A stretch of 64,000 nucleotides of DNA from Solanum dulcamara (lineage: Eukaryota > Streptophyta > Magnoliopsida > Solanales > Solanaceae). Below, one piece after another: positions 1 through 12,300 of this stretch; the stretch's first letter is position 1; each line of letters opens with the position of its first letter. The stretch covers positions 42,824,935 through 42,888,934 of the forward strand of contig NC_077247.1 of the NCBI RefSeq assembly GCF_947179165.1, in the 5' to 3' direction. Both the position numbers and the translations under genes were made by a program. Below the pieces are notes generated by a model. That model was not told the origin of the DNA and made no database searches. It saw only the letters and a list, made by a program, of their open reading frames with translations.

Positions 1-690
1 ACCCGACTTACAAAGTTATACTACAATAAAGGACTGTTTGTATTTATGATTTTACATTTAATAATCTTTATAATACTAATTAAACAAAAGGATAATAGAG
101 AAAAATATGGTTCAAATTTTGTCCATGAATGCTTTTCTTAATATGTGTGCATTAATTACCTTAGAAATTCAACTAATATGAAATAGAGGGAGTATTGACT
201 TGCACATATTTTAAGAAACAATGAATAGAATGATGATTTTACTACAATTCTTTAAATATAATAAATTAAATATTTTGAAATATGTATTGAGAAAATAACT
301 ATAGTTAATTTCGAAATCTACTTTAAAGCAGCTCCGTTCTAAGGGAGAATCGACTAAAAAAGAAGCTTTTCATATTTGGTTTTTCATTATTTTTTTTGAG
401 TTTGGCAGATGATAAGTAATAATAAGGTTAAGTTATGAATTAAGTGATAAATTTCTCTTGATTTTTTAAATCGATCAAGTAAAATGGATGTTTATTTTTA
501 ATATAGTAAACAAGTAAAAGTAGATGGAGGAAGTATAAGATGAATTAATTTTTTCTTAATTTATATTTATAGTTTGTCAACTATACTATTAAATGTATAA
601 ATGAAGAAATTGACAATCATGAAAAAAAGAAAAATGTTGTCATACTTTTTCCACTCAAAAAGAGTCTTTAATTAAAATAAATAAATAAAT
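1..690. other. AT-rich intergenic DNA, no gene seen
   Basis: No reading frame with protein-like composition is visible on either strand. Short Stowaway-like ends (GAGGGAGTA near 187-195 and GGAGGAAGTA near 525-535) suggest remnants of small inverted-repeat elements, but I could not pair them into complete copies. Confidence 0.6.
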
Positions 691-1125
691 CGGATGGGTA
701 GTTAATAATTAATTAGGAGTTAATTAGTATAAAATATAGTTAACAAAAGAAAAGTTAATTTATAAAGAAAAAAAAGAAATATAAAAAATCGGATGGGTGG
801 TTAATAATTGATGGGTAGTTAATAATTAATTAAGATTTAATTAGTATAAAATATAGTTAATAAAAGAAAAGTTAATTAATAAAGAAAAGAAAAGAATAGA
901 AATATAAAAATTCGGATGGGTGGTTAATAATTAATTAGGAGCTAATTAGTATAAAATATAGTTAATAAAAGAAGAGTTAATTAATAAAGAAAAGAAAAGA
1001 AAAAAATATAAAAAATTGGATGTATAGTTAATAATTAATTAGGAGTTAATTAGTATAAAATATAGTTAATAAAAGAAAAGTTAATTAATAAAAAAAGAAA
1101 AGAAAAAAATATAAAAAATTATAAT
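691..1125. repeat. Tandem array, about 100-123 bp units, four copies
   Basis: Four units begin near 691, 790, 913 and 1016 with a GGATGGGTRGTTAATAATT-like start. Each continues through a shared TTAATTAGTATAAAATATAG core into an A/G-rich tail. The unit beginning at 790 carries an extra internal repeat of the start motif. The array is non-coding and looks like a minisatellite. Confidence 0.8.
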
Positions 1126-1437
1126 TCCTGACGTGGAGATGATGTGGCACGACGTGGCAGCGAGTGTAATACACCACATACTATAAGAGTGGTGTTATGC
1201 GTTCAGGTGTGTAATAGATCGACATGATAGTTTAAGTGTGTAACTGACTTTTCAGTACAACTTCATGAGGGAATTTATGCCTTTTCTCTAAAAAATTTTT
1301 ACCTTATATATACCATACACCCTGACAACCCCTTAGATTCGCCCTAGTTTAAGACCACAAAATTCAAAAATCTTCCTTATTTTCTTGAATTTCGTGTCAA
1401 ATCAGAACTAATTGAAATGGAGGGAGTACCAAACAAA
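1126..1437. other. Intergenic DNA with a possible Stowaway end
   Basis: No gene is visible. The stretch ending AATGGAGGGAGTACC near 1416-1430 resembles the 3' terminus of a Stowaway MITE, but no matching 5' end was found, so it would be a truncated copy. Confidence 0.4.
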
Positions 1438-1461
1438 ATTATTCTCAAGTATAATTGAAAA
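1438..1461. repeat. 5' target-site duplication of the L1 element
   Basis: ATTATTCTCAAGTATAATTG plus AAAA directly precedes the LINE. A near copy, with one substitution and a few inserted bases, follows the poly(A) tail at 9146-9172. Long TSDs of this kind are left by target-primed reverse transcription. Confidence 0.8.
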
Positions 1462-1539
1462 GTCCTAAAAATCTCTCTCTACAATACTCTCCCTTCTCTC
1501 TACAATACTCAAACGGCGACAGCATACAGAGCTGCCGGA

Positions 1540-4524
1540 ATGGCCCTAACGCCGCCGGTGGCACTCCGCAGACCACCGGACTTAGTCCAAGAGGAGCGTC
1601 TCTCACCCAGGAACAAGACCCAACTGGAATCAACACCTAATTCCATTCGTAGCTCTTCGTATATCGACTACAACAATGCGACCCCTGTAGAGATTTCGAA
1701 GGAACAGCTAGCTTGGGCACAAAAAATCATCTCCTGGTCACAAAATAGAACCAATGGTGAAACTCAGGGTAAAGACGCGGAGTCTGATTCTAAACAATTA
1801 GATACACAACAAATCTCAAACGATTTCACACTCCCAATCGGAAAATCTGGGGATAACCAAGGTGACTCGGATACTGAGAGTGGTTCTTCTGATAAAGAGT
1901 TCTCTAACTCAGATGAGAACTTCTTGAATTTGAAGAGATTCGACACAGGTACACAAAATGTGGAGGACTCGGCGAGCGTATCAACTGGTGCTGGAAATGC
2001 CTCACAGGAAAGGATCTCGAAACAGTCGAATGTCGACAGTGAAGAAACGACAAAGAGCAATATCCAAATCAATCCAAGTAAGAGTGTATCTATTCCGATT
2101 GAACATAAGTCGAAAGAGGTAACCCATTCTGTACAACAAGAGGTTAAGAATAATAAGGAAAATAAGGGTGAAAATGAGTTGAATCCTATCGCTATAGAAA
2201 CTGATACTCAGGACAATATAGGAAAAACTGATGCATGTAATAACAGTACCAAGATTAATCATAACAATTCAGCATCTAACAAGACTCAACTCCCTCATGA
2301 TCTTACCAAGCTAACATCCAACTTTGTTAAACACAACCCTCAGTATAAACCAAATATGCAGAATTCAAATGACAAACCTCCCACAAAACCAAAACAGCTA
2401 CCTCAGTTGCAGAGCTCCAAAACAGATTCTATCCCAGAACCAAGTCCATTCACAGTTATACAAACTTATGCGACTAGACTAAGAGTTAACCAAAATAGAA
2501 CTGAAGCGCCTATTAATATTTCACCTCCTGTCTACACCACAAGACATGGCCTACCAGTTATAATCTATAAAAAGAAAGACTTTTTTGTGAAACTTGCGTC
2601 TAGATGTAAGTATACTTTAATAGGAAAATTCACCAATACAATGCCAAGGATAGAGCTTATCAGAAGAAGCTTTATTCAGCAGACTCAACTCACCGGAGGT
2701 GTCAAAATTGCTCATTTCAATGCAAGACACATTTACATTGATCTTGATAATGAGGAAGATCATATTTCAGTTTGGAATAAATAGAAAATGTATATTGATG
2801 GGCAACTTATGCGACTACAATTGTGGACTCCAACCTTCAGGCCAGAGGAGGAAACTCCTATCGTACTAGTTTGGGTCATACTACCAGAACTACCGTGGCA
2901 TTGTTACAATAAAGAGTTTATAACCACCCTTTTAGACCCGATTGGTAAAACCCTGTACCTGGATGCAGCATCTCTTAAAAAAACTAGAGGCAGTGTTGCA
3001 AAAGTAAGGATACAAATGGATATCACCAAGGAAAGGCCTCAACATGTATGGTTAGGAATTGATGAAGAGGATCACAATAAAGGCAAATGGCAAGCTATAC
3101 AATATGAAGGTTTACTTGAATACTGTTCTTATTGTAAGCATCAAGGACATACTATGACAAGATGTAATGTCAAGAGGAGAGATGAAGAAAGGAAAGAAGC
3201 TGAAGAAGCAAGGAATAATAAAACCAGGAAAGAAGATGACAACCAGGTATGTCCCTTAACCACTGTACAAATGCCTGAGAAAAATATATCTTTAACTAAT
3301 ACAGGTACAAAAGAAAATCAAGCTGGGAGACAAAGACAACACCAAAATAGGAACAAAAACAAGGAGGAACAACAAGAATGGCAAATTCAGAAAAAACCAA
3401 GACAAAAGGAACAACAAAAGAATGTTCAATCAAAGCAGAATCTAGCAAAGCAAACAGGTATTGACTTATCTCTCCCATCCCCCCAAGTCCCCATTAATGG
3501 CTTAGATGTTGATGCAAATGACACAGTGGATGACGACTGCAACAAAAAAAAAATGAAGGATTCAGGTATTGACTTATCGCTCCCACACCTCCAAGTCCCC
3601 ATTAATGATTTAGATGCTTACACAAATGACACACTGAATGATGACTGCAATACGACAAAAATGAAGGATTCAGGTATTGACTTATCTCTCCCACACCCCC
3701 AAGTCCCTATTATTGGTTTAAATGCTGACACAAATGATACACTTGAGGATGACTGCAATATTACAAAAATGAAGGAGCCAGGTATTGACTTATCTCTCCC
3801 ACAGCCCCATGGCTCCCCCAATAATTTTAATGTTGAGAATGATGTAGCTGTTGTAGTTCATGGAGGTGAGGATGGGGGAATACAGGAGGAACCCACTAAC
3901 TTGCAGGAAGGGGTTACCAGAGGGAGGGAAAGTACTTTGGTTGACCCTAGGAAAGACATTAGAGCTCCTGCTACCACAGAGGTAACTACTACAACTGTAA
4001 CCAGAAAGGAGAGGCACAATGAACACTCACAACAAGAAGAGGACTGCTACACAATGGATAAGGAACCTCCTGATCCAAAAAGGCAAAATGAGAGTCCTCA
4101 GGCTTTTAACAACAAGTCTACATTAGCCCTTAGTAAGAAGAAAAGGGATGCGTTGAAAAAGAAAATTATCAAAGAAATGCAATCAGGACAACAGAGCTTA
4201 CATGATGTACTGGTGGTGGAACATGCAGGCATCTATGTGACAGCTTTGCAAATTCAGAAACCGGATACTGGAAAATGTGCCCTTAATAAGGAAATTACTC
4301 CACAAGAACTAACAGATGAATACAGAGTCACACATTCTGAGGATGAGAAAGATCCTGACCAATATGATGAGGTTCAAAAAGAAGAGGAGGAAAAGAGGGC
4401 TCTTTCTACCAGGGGTCAGCAAGAAAATAGGAAAAAGAAGCAACAGGATGACACAACAAGTTCTGATAATGCTATTTGCAAAAGTGGCATCAAAACAAGG
4501 TCCAAATCAAATAAGTCTCAATGA
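1540..4524 (+). pseudogene. L1 ORF1: DUF4283/zinc-knuckle nucleic-acid-binding protein, one stop
   Basis: ORF1 proteins bind the LINE RNA and form the ribonucleoprotein. The reading frame is continuous from ATG 1540 to TGA 4522-4524 except for TAG at 2782-2784. The stop lies inside a DUF4283-like domain: upstream a KYTLIGKF-type strand, downstream the MRLQLWTPTF motif. A CCHC zinc knuckle follows at about 3124-3168, with Cys-X2-Cys-X4-His-X4-Cys spacing. The region after it is hydrophilic and Lys/Glu/Gln-rich, with a 36-residue tandem repeat, as expected of a disordered tail. The start at 1540 (ATGGCC) is the first good ATG after the inferred element start at 1462. Restoring CAG at the stop would give roughly 995 codons. 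The terminal TGA overlaps the ORF2 ATG as ATGA. Confidence 0.85.
3457..3860 (+). repeat. 108-bp in-frame tandem repeat inside L1 ORF1
   Basis: Three exact-length 108-bp units start at 3457, 3565 and 3673, and a diverged partial fourth starts at 3781. Each encodes 36 residues beginning GIDLSLP and ending in an acidic DDCN...KMK segment. The period is a multiple of three, so the frame is kept. The units differ by scattered substitutions, so the expansion is not brand new. Confidence 0.9.
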
Positions 4525-7500
4525 TTAATACCATATGTTGGAATGCAAGGAGTATTGATACTCAGGGTTCACTGGATAGACTCCAAAAACTCAAAGACTA
4601 TCACAATATATCTATGATGGCAATTCTTGAACCATTCTCAAACCAATCACACCTTAATTCCCATAAAATTCAGCTTAATATGGACAGTGCTATTCATAAT
4701 TCCAACAACAAAATTTGGCTCTTGTGGAATAAAGATGTAACATGTTCCATTATAGATCAGGATGAGCAGCAGATTACCTGTGAGATCAAACATGTTACAT
4801 GGCATATTACCTATCTCACAACCTTTGTTTATGCTAAATGTAAAGATCATTTGAGAAGAGATCTTTGGGATAAACTACTGTTATATTCCAGTGTAGGCAA
4901 ACCATGGTGTACCATAGGGGATTTTAATGTAATCACTGGCATTGAAGAGAAGCTGAGGGGCATACCCTACAACATGAACAAAAGTTTTGAATTCATAAGT
5001 ACTATTGAAGCTTGTGGACTCATAGACTTGGGTTTTCATGGTGCAAAGTATACATGGTGTAACAACAGAGATAATGATGCCAGGATTTGGAAGAGACTAG
5101 ATAGAGCTATAGTAAATGATAAGTGGTTAGACATGATGCCTATGACTACTATTACTCATTTAGCTTCCACTGGATTAGACCATTGCCCTTTATTCATGGA
5201 GTGTGCAGAGAGACAGAACAATGCCACTAAGTATTTTAAGTTTCTACACTGCTGGGTTGATAATGATAGCTTTCTTGATGTAGTGAAAACGTGCTAGGGA
5301 AAACTTGCTGCAGGAAATCCTATGAGAAGATTTCAGGAAAAAATGAAAAGAGTGCGAAACACTCTGAGTAGGTGGTCAAGACAAGAATATGGTGATATTT
5401 TCTCTTTCATCACTGATTTTGAGACAAAAGTTAGAGAGGCTGAGGATGCAATAATCAGTGATAACTCCGAAGATAATAGAACCAAGTTGAACTTGATCAA
5501 TGCCAAATACATCAGGTATCTAAAGATAGAGCAATCCATCCTCAAACAAAAAACTAAACTCCACTGGTTTAAGGAAGGGGATGCCAACTCCAATTACTTC
5601 CATGCTATCATTAGAGAGAGAATGAGAAGACTGTATATTCACAAAATTGAAGATGATCAGGGTAATAGTATTCAGGGAAATGAGGAAATTGCCAAGGCTG
5701 CATGTCATTACCTTGAAAAGATATTTACTACAGACAACAAGAAAATCAATGAAGATTTCCTTAAGTACATACCTAGAAAGGTCAGTGACAATCAAAACCA
5801 CATGTTGCAAAGGGTACCTACTAAAGAGGAGTTACAAAAAGTGATTTTCTCTATGAGTGGTACTTCTGCTGCAGGTCCTGATGGGATGAGTGGCAAGTTT
5901 TTCCAGGTATGCTGGGACATTATCAGTGAGGACCTTTTGGAGCTGATTCTGTTTTTCTTTAATGGACATGACATCCCAAAATACGTCTCCCATGCATGTC
6001 TGGTTCTACTCCCAAAAGTTGAACATCCTAACAGACTATCTGAATTCAGACCTATATCTCTCAGCAATTTTATTAGCAAAATAATCTCCAAACTCCTTAG
6101 TAGCAGACTGGCTCCCATCCTTCCACATCTTATTTCTGATAATCAGTCTGGATTTGTTCAAGGAAGGAGCATATCTGAGAACATTATGTTGGCTCAAGAA
6201 ATTATGCATAACATAAACAAACCCAAAATTGGAGATAATGTGGTTATTAAACTTGACATGGCCAAGGCTTATGATAGGGTCTCATGGTCCTTTATCTGTC
6301 TTGTCATGAGAAAGATGGGATTTGGGGAAACCTTCATAGACATGGTATGGAGAATAATGTCTAACAATTGGTACTCTGTCATCATAAATGGCAGCAGGCA
6401 TGGTTTTTTCCATTCAACAAGAGGTCTCAAATAGGGAGACCCACTCTCTCCTGCTCTCTTTGTTCTTGGTGCAGAGGTGCTGACCAGAATGTTAAACAAC
6501 CTTCATCAGCACTATCTATACACTGGTTTTCAAATGGAGAAAAGGGGTCCTCAAATTAACCACTTGAGTTTTGCAGATGACATTATTATTTTCACCTCAA
6601 CTTCCAAGTATTCCCTTCAACTCATCATAAAGACTCTTCAGATGTATGAAGGCATTTCTGGGCAGCTTATTAATAAGGACAAAAGCCAAATCTTAATCCC
6701 TACCAATACACCTGATGATATAATAGATAGAGTAGTGTCCATCACTGGTTATAAATGCACTCATGGGCCTATGACATACTTGGGATGTCCATTGTATATA
6801 GGAAGACAAAGGGTCATATATTTCACTAGTATAGTTTCAAAAGTGATTGCTAAAATTCAAGGGTGGCAGACAAAGATGCTAAGCTATGGGGGGAGAGCCA
6901 CTTTGATCAAATCAGTGCTTCAATCACTTCCTATACATCTGTTATCTGCCATAACCCCTACCAGAACCACTTTGAAACAAATAAAATGCCTTATTGCTGA
7001 CTTCTTCTGGGGTTGGGATAAGGAGAAAAGGAAGTACCACTGGGCCTCTTGGGAAACCCTTAGCTTACCATATGAGGAGGGAGGTATTGGTGTAAAAAAC
7101 TTAGAAGATATATGCCTGGCAATGCAATACAAACATTGGTGGTTGTTCAAAACTAAGAGATCTTTATGGGGGGATTTCTTGAGAGCTAAATACTGCCAAA
7201 GAGCTCATCCTGTCATAAAAAAGTGGCACACAGGCCAATCTCTCATATGGAAGAACATGATGAAGAACAAAGGTGACATAGAACCTCACATTAAGTGGAC
7301 CTTATGTTCAGGGAACTGCAGTTTCTGGTGGGATGATTGGCTGGGTATTGGCCCTCTAGCCAATCACTATGAATATATTCCAAGATTCAACAACTCCACT
7401 GTCTCCATGTTCTTGACAAATGGAAAATGGAATGAAGAGAAAATCAGGCAACAGGCCCCTCAACACATGATACACACAATTCTCAATACTAAAATCATGT

Positions 7501-8680
7501 ACCAACAAAACACATTAGATCAAGCTCAATGGAAGCTGCAATCACATGGAAATTTCACTTGTAAATCAGCTTGGGAAAATGTGAGAAAGAAAAAAAACAA
7601 GACATTGACAGATAGGATGACATGGCATACTAACATCCCTTTCAAGGCTTCATTCTTGCTTTGGAGAGCATTGAGACACAAACTGCCAACCAATGATAAA
7701 CTGATCTCTTTTGGGAGAGAAATTGCAGAGTGCTCATGCTGCTACAGGCCTGGTTTGGACAACATAGATCACATTTTTGTCTTTGGAAGCTTTGCTAAAT
7801 ACATCTGGACATATTTCTCCAACTGGGGGGGAATCATGCAGGACCACAACTCCATTAGAGGCATCTTGATGAGATGGTGGACCTACAAACCAAACAATGC
7901 TGTACATAAACTCATGTTGCAAGCCCTCCCTATATTTATTTGCTGGAATGTCTGGAAGAACAGGTGTGCAAGTAAATATGGAGGAAAGAAATCTAGTACT
8001 ACTAGAGTGAAGTTCAATATAATCAAGGAAATATACATGCTTATTATTACAGCTTTTCCATATATCCCATGGCCACCAGCTTGGAAGGATCTAATTATTT
8101 GGATAAAAAACTGTAAGCATGACATAAAAGTAATCCAGGTTAAATGGCTCAAACCCCCCCTAACATAGTTAAACTTAACACTGATGGGAGTGCCATAGGC
8201 AACCCAGGAAAAATAGGAGCAGGAGGCATAGTAAGGGATCATAAGGGTAATCTGATATATGCTTTTGCCTCTCCTTTGGGAGTTGGAACCAATAATCAAG
8301 CGGAAGTGCAGGCAACCAGTTTTGGCATTAATTGGTGCATTCAACATGGTTATAATAGAGTAATATTGGAAGTAGATTCTGAACTTGTGATCAAGTGGCT
8401 GAATCTGGACATCAAACCACCCTGGAACATTCAAAACTACGTTAATAAACTCCAACAACTGGTCCAACTGCTAGAATTCTTCCAATGCAAACATGTTTTT
8501 CGGGAAGCAAATTTTCCAGCTGATACATTATCTAAGGACAGCCATACACTTGATAATACACAACACTTCTACAACCTTCAACAACTTCCACAAGAAACCA
8601 AGGGCTACATAAAGCTAGACAAGATAGGAATGGCAAGCTTCAGGAGAAGAAGATTAAAAAGGATCAAACAACCTCCTTGA
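4521..8680 (+). pseudogene. L1 ORF2: endonuclease, reverse transcriptase, RNase H (two stops, one frameshift)
   Basis: ORF2 supplies the nicking and copying enzymes of the LINE. The N-terminal part (4521-5297) is an APE-type endonuclease: it begins INTICWNARS and has ILEPF, GDFNV and the C-terminal GLDHCPL. The reverse transcriptase follows (5322-7100), with RPISL, LDMAKAYDRVSW, the QGDPLSPALF site and SFADDIIIF holding the catalytic Asp pair. A zf-RVT-like zinc-binding region with KASFLLWRAL lies near 7640-7680. The RNase H domain (8144-8680) shows KLNTDGSAIGNPG and NNQAE. Breaks are TAG at 5295 (a conserved Trp in C-W-G-K), TAG at 6432 (the conserved Gln of QGDP), and a lost base in a C run at 8154-8160. 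That loss shifts the RNase H into another frame. The ATG at 8144 is therefore not a separate gene start. Confidence 0.9.
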
Positions 8681-9145
8681 ACATTTTTTTATCTCTAATG
8701 TTTCTAACTTGGACAAAATCGGTATGACAAAATTGGGAAGAGAAAGATGTAGCTTCGTATACTTGATCTTCTTCATTTAGGTATGTATAAAATGTAGCTT
8801 ATTTGAATAGGACTAGTGTAGGTATCTTTATTGTATTCACATGGAAGGGGAGAGTCTCCCTCATTTATGGTTTTTCCTAGTCGCATTGTATCGAGAGGAG
8901 TCCTCTCATAGGTTTACTGCTTTGCTAGTATTTAGGAAGCACTTTCTAGTATCGAGGATGAGTTAGCCGATCTTAGTAGGTTTGCAGACTTATGAACCAC
9001 CTTAATTCGGAGGTAAGGTTATGTCCCCCTCCTTGTATCTTTATATTTTATGTATGATAAGGCTTGGGGGTGCTGCTCAACCCCTGACTGTGCACGAGAG
9101 GTGGGAGCCTCGTGTAGGGTCCCTTCCCTTAAAAAAAAAAAAAAT

Positions 9146-9172
9146 ATTATTCCCAAGTAATAAAATTGAAAA
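9146..9172. repeat. 3' target-site duplication of the L1 element
   Basis: ATTATTCCCAAGTAATAAAA plus TTGAAAA lies directly after the poly(A) tail and matches 1438-1461 with one substitution and three inserted bases. Confidence 0.8.
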
Positions 9173-9323
9173 CTGACAAGTGACTATTAGAACAAGTATT
9201 AATTATGAATTATACAGATTAAATCGACAAGATAAATATGGAAGTCCATAATTTTTTTTGTCATCCCCAGTATCATATTACTTTGCTACTATTATTATGT
9301 AATGTCCTCGAAGAAATAGCAAT

Positions 9324-12300
9324 TTACATTGAGGCATCAAGGAAAGCATCATCAAGTTCCACATTCAAATTTCTTGCTGAAGGCAATCCTGCGACCACAT
9401 CATGTTCAATACCACACTCATTTGTTCCTCTTCTGATCTTGAAGTATCCATCCTGTCATCATGGAGAGATAGAGTTTAACTTACGTGCACAGACAATGTA
9501 CGATCTGTAGTAAATAACTTGCTTTAACAGGTGGAAATCTTATTTACGTTGTCATTATATATAAGTTAAAAGTCGTATAGATATGTGTCAGTGCATGTTC
9601 AACAAGAAGTACTGGTGAGAGCATAAGGAGAAAATCAAGGATATAACATACATCACCCCAGCCTCTATTCCAAGAATTAACAATGAGCTGCAAGAAAGTA
9701 TAAAGAAGGTGATTAAATTTTGACAAAATGATGTATGATTTTCGATAGAAAATAGAAGACGACAACTTGAACACATCAACGTACCCAATAGTCCTCTCCT
9801 TGCTCACTAGTTCCCCATCCGATAAGCTTAACAGCGTGGCCTCCCATGCTTCCCCCTGTTACGTGCTTGTAAACTCCTGACTTGTAGTGAGCAAAGTCCT
9901 GTGATTGACGAGACAACAAAGGTTATAAGATCATACAATGTGTTATTTGAAAACTGTATGAAACAATTTACAATATCCAACTTTTGCACTATTAATCCTT
10001 CTCCTTGTTACCTCGTACACAGTAAAAGAGACCTCAACTGGTCCGTTTTTGTATACTTCCGCCATGATACTGTGGGGATCATGGCTGACCCTGTATGCAT
10101 TGACACCATAATGCTTTGATTTCCTCCATAAAAGGTAATTCCCTTTGACACACTTCCTATGACACTTTGGAGTAGGGTATCCCGGTTCACAACCAGGGTG
10201 GGAACATCCAGTAGTGTCGAAGTATGGATCACACTGCCAGCATAAACTCAATTTGTTAGTGATTGATCATAAAGACCCACACTACTATAGATGGTTTTAC
10301 AGAAAGCTGTAATTTAACTGAGGTGACAATAAGTCACCATTTTTACCTCTTCTGTGACCACTCCCCTACGTTTAAAGTATCGCCATGCTGATATAGGATA
10401 TCCACCATCACAACCACTCCCGCATAAAAAGCCACAGCACGCTAAGAGATCATTTACAGACAGAGAGATACTCTGCTTTACACATTAAAAGTTAAAACAT
10501 CAGTGACTGTAACTACAGTCAAACTTCACAAGTTTGTGTGCTAAGATAAGGTGGTGGTTACGTGCTTGGCTAGTGAAATCGAATTACGCTCGCACATAAT
10601 AGGGCGGGTTGAAGATATAAGTAAGTAAATAAAAATGTGTCATATCTAACAGTTTAAGTTTGGCAGTCACACAGTTCAACAGAATTTACCAAGTTATAAC
10701 GGATACAGAAACGATCAGACAGCGACTCAACAGCACCAAAAGCCCAACAAGAACCGCAATGTCCCTGAAATATAGAGAATTAGATCACTAGAGAGAACCT
10801 GAAATATGCTATTTAGCACATTTAACGGAAAGAAACTAAACTAGTAGCAGACATTCACCTGATCTGTGATGCAAATTTGTCCCGGTGATTATGTGCAAAG
10901 ATGGAAAACATTAGAATCTCTATTATAGAATTATAGCTCGAAAGGACAGAGCAAGAAAGTGAAGTAACTGACCCAGAATTCTTCCAATTGTGCTGCATTG
11001 AGGCCAAACCTTTCGTGCATCAAACTCTTTTGGTAACTCCTTAAGTTTTGGATGAGTTAGAACAGGAATTCCCTCCAAATCACCTTCTCTTGCAGGCTTA
11101 ACTCCAAGAAGGCGCTTAAATTGGGAAACCTGCGACAACCAAATATGGACATAATTATAAATGCATGTTATCGGTGTATAGCTGCAAAATTGAATGGGGA
11201 CGTATGAGACATCCCACTAAAATAAAATGAAACTGTTATTAGTCAATAAGTAGCCTTATTTTCAAGGTTACTGATCCCACTTTCTATAGAAAGTAATCGA
11301 AAGTTATCTTTTAGATGACATGACAATGCAAAAGTTTAGCATTTAGAAGTTAAATCTTTAGCTATACGATAGTCTTACCGTGAAATTTGATAATTGAGGG
11401 TTGAATGCAGCTTTCCATCCAGCTTCGGCATTCTCATTGACAAGTTTGATGATCGAGTCCTACATTATCATCCAAAAATTAAGGTGTCTCAGTTTTAAAT
11501 TTGACCTGAGCACAATGACAATAACATCTTCTTGAATCATGAAAAAAAAAAAAGCATACTTGAAGGATTGGAGATTCAACTTTAGCTTCAGATATTGGCT
11601 TCTCTGCAGCGACCTGCTTTCCACGAGAACACAACGATTCTATTCATCAATAAACAACTTGAAGGAACAAAGACGTATGACACTGTGACAAACGAAGAAC
11701 TAAAGAACCACTTACACAATTTATATTTTCAACATCACAATACTCTTAGCCTAATTTAGTTTTTTTAAGAAAATATTTAGCAAATCCATCATGTCTAATT
11801 CACTATAACATGGAAAAATATGATGAATCATAGAGCAAGCAGAATCTGTAACTAGTCCATTATTTAGCATTACTCTCTCATGTAGGCTCATGTATATATA
11901 CAGTACACTATGTAGATAGGCAAAGAAAAGTTATGCAAATATACACTATATGTTGAATTACGTTGGTTTCTTCCTGTGTTTATTTCTTTATATTTTAATT
12001 CCCCTGAAAATTTTAGTCCACTGTAGAAAAAGAAACACATAAGTTAGCTAATACATAAGTATTTCGCATCAAACCACATACTGAAGCTGCAGAAACATGT
12101 CTTCTCTTTAGGTAATCAGAAAATCATTAAAATTCAAGAATTCAAAAGTCAAAGCTGTACTAAAGATTCTAACTCTGTGTCAGATCTAAACAAGATCATC
12201 ACTTTAATAAGCAATAACAATCCACAAAAGATCATAAAAGATAGTACTATAGACAAGCTCAGAAAAATGAAGAAACAAACCTGTAAGATAAGGATAAACA

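Larger units (their letters stand above)
1462..9144 (+). mobile_element. Full-length L1-type LINE (non-LTR retrotransposon), inactivated
   Basis: The element has a short pyrimidine-rich 5' UTR and a nucleic-acid-binding ORF1 (1540-4524). ORF2 (4521-8680) reads endonuclease, reverse transcriptase, zinc-binding region, RNase H. A roughly 450-bp 3' UTR ends in a 14-A tail (9131-9144). The imperfect TSDs at 1438-1461 and 9146-9172 define both ends and show that the copy is complete. The RNase H domain and the DUF4283-type ORF1 are characteristic of plant L1 lineages. Three in-frame TAG codons (2782, 5295, 6432) and one frameshift near 8154-8160 make it non-autonomous now. A few lesions plus diverged TSDs suggest a moderately old insertion. 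The element name is not recognised. Confidence 0.93.

Noticed and set aside
8144..8680. An apparent stand-alone RNase H gene starting MAQTPPNIVK
   Set aside because: It is the C-terminal domain of L1 ORF2 displaced by a lost base in the C run at 8154-8160; there is no promoter or separate context.
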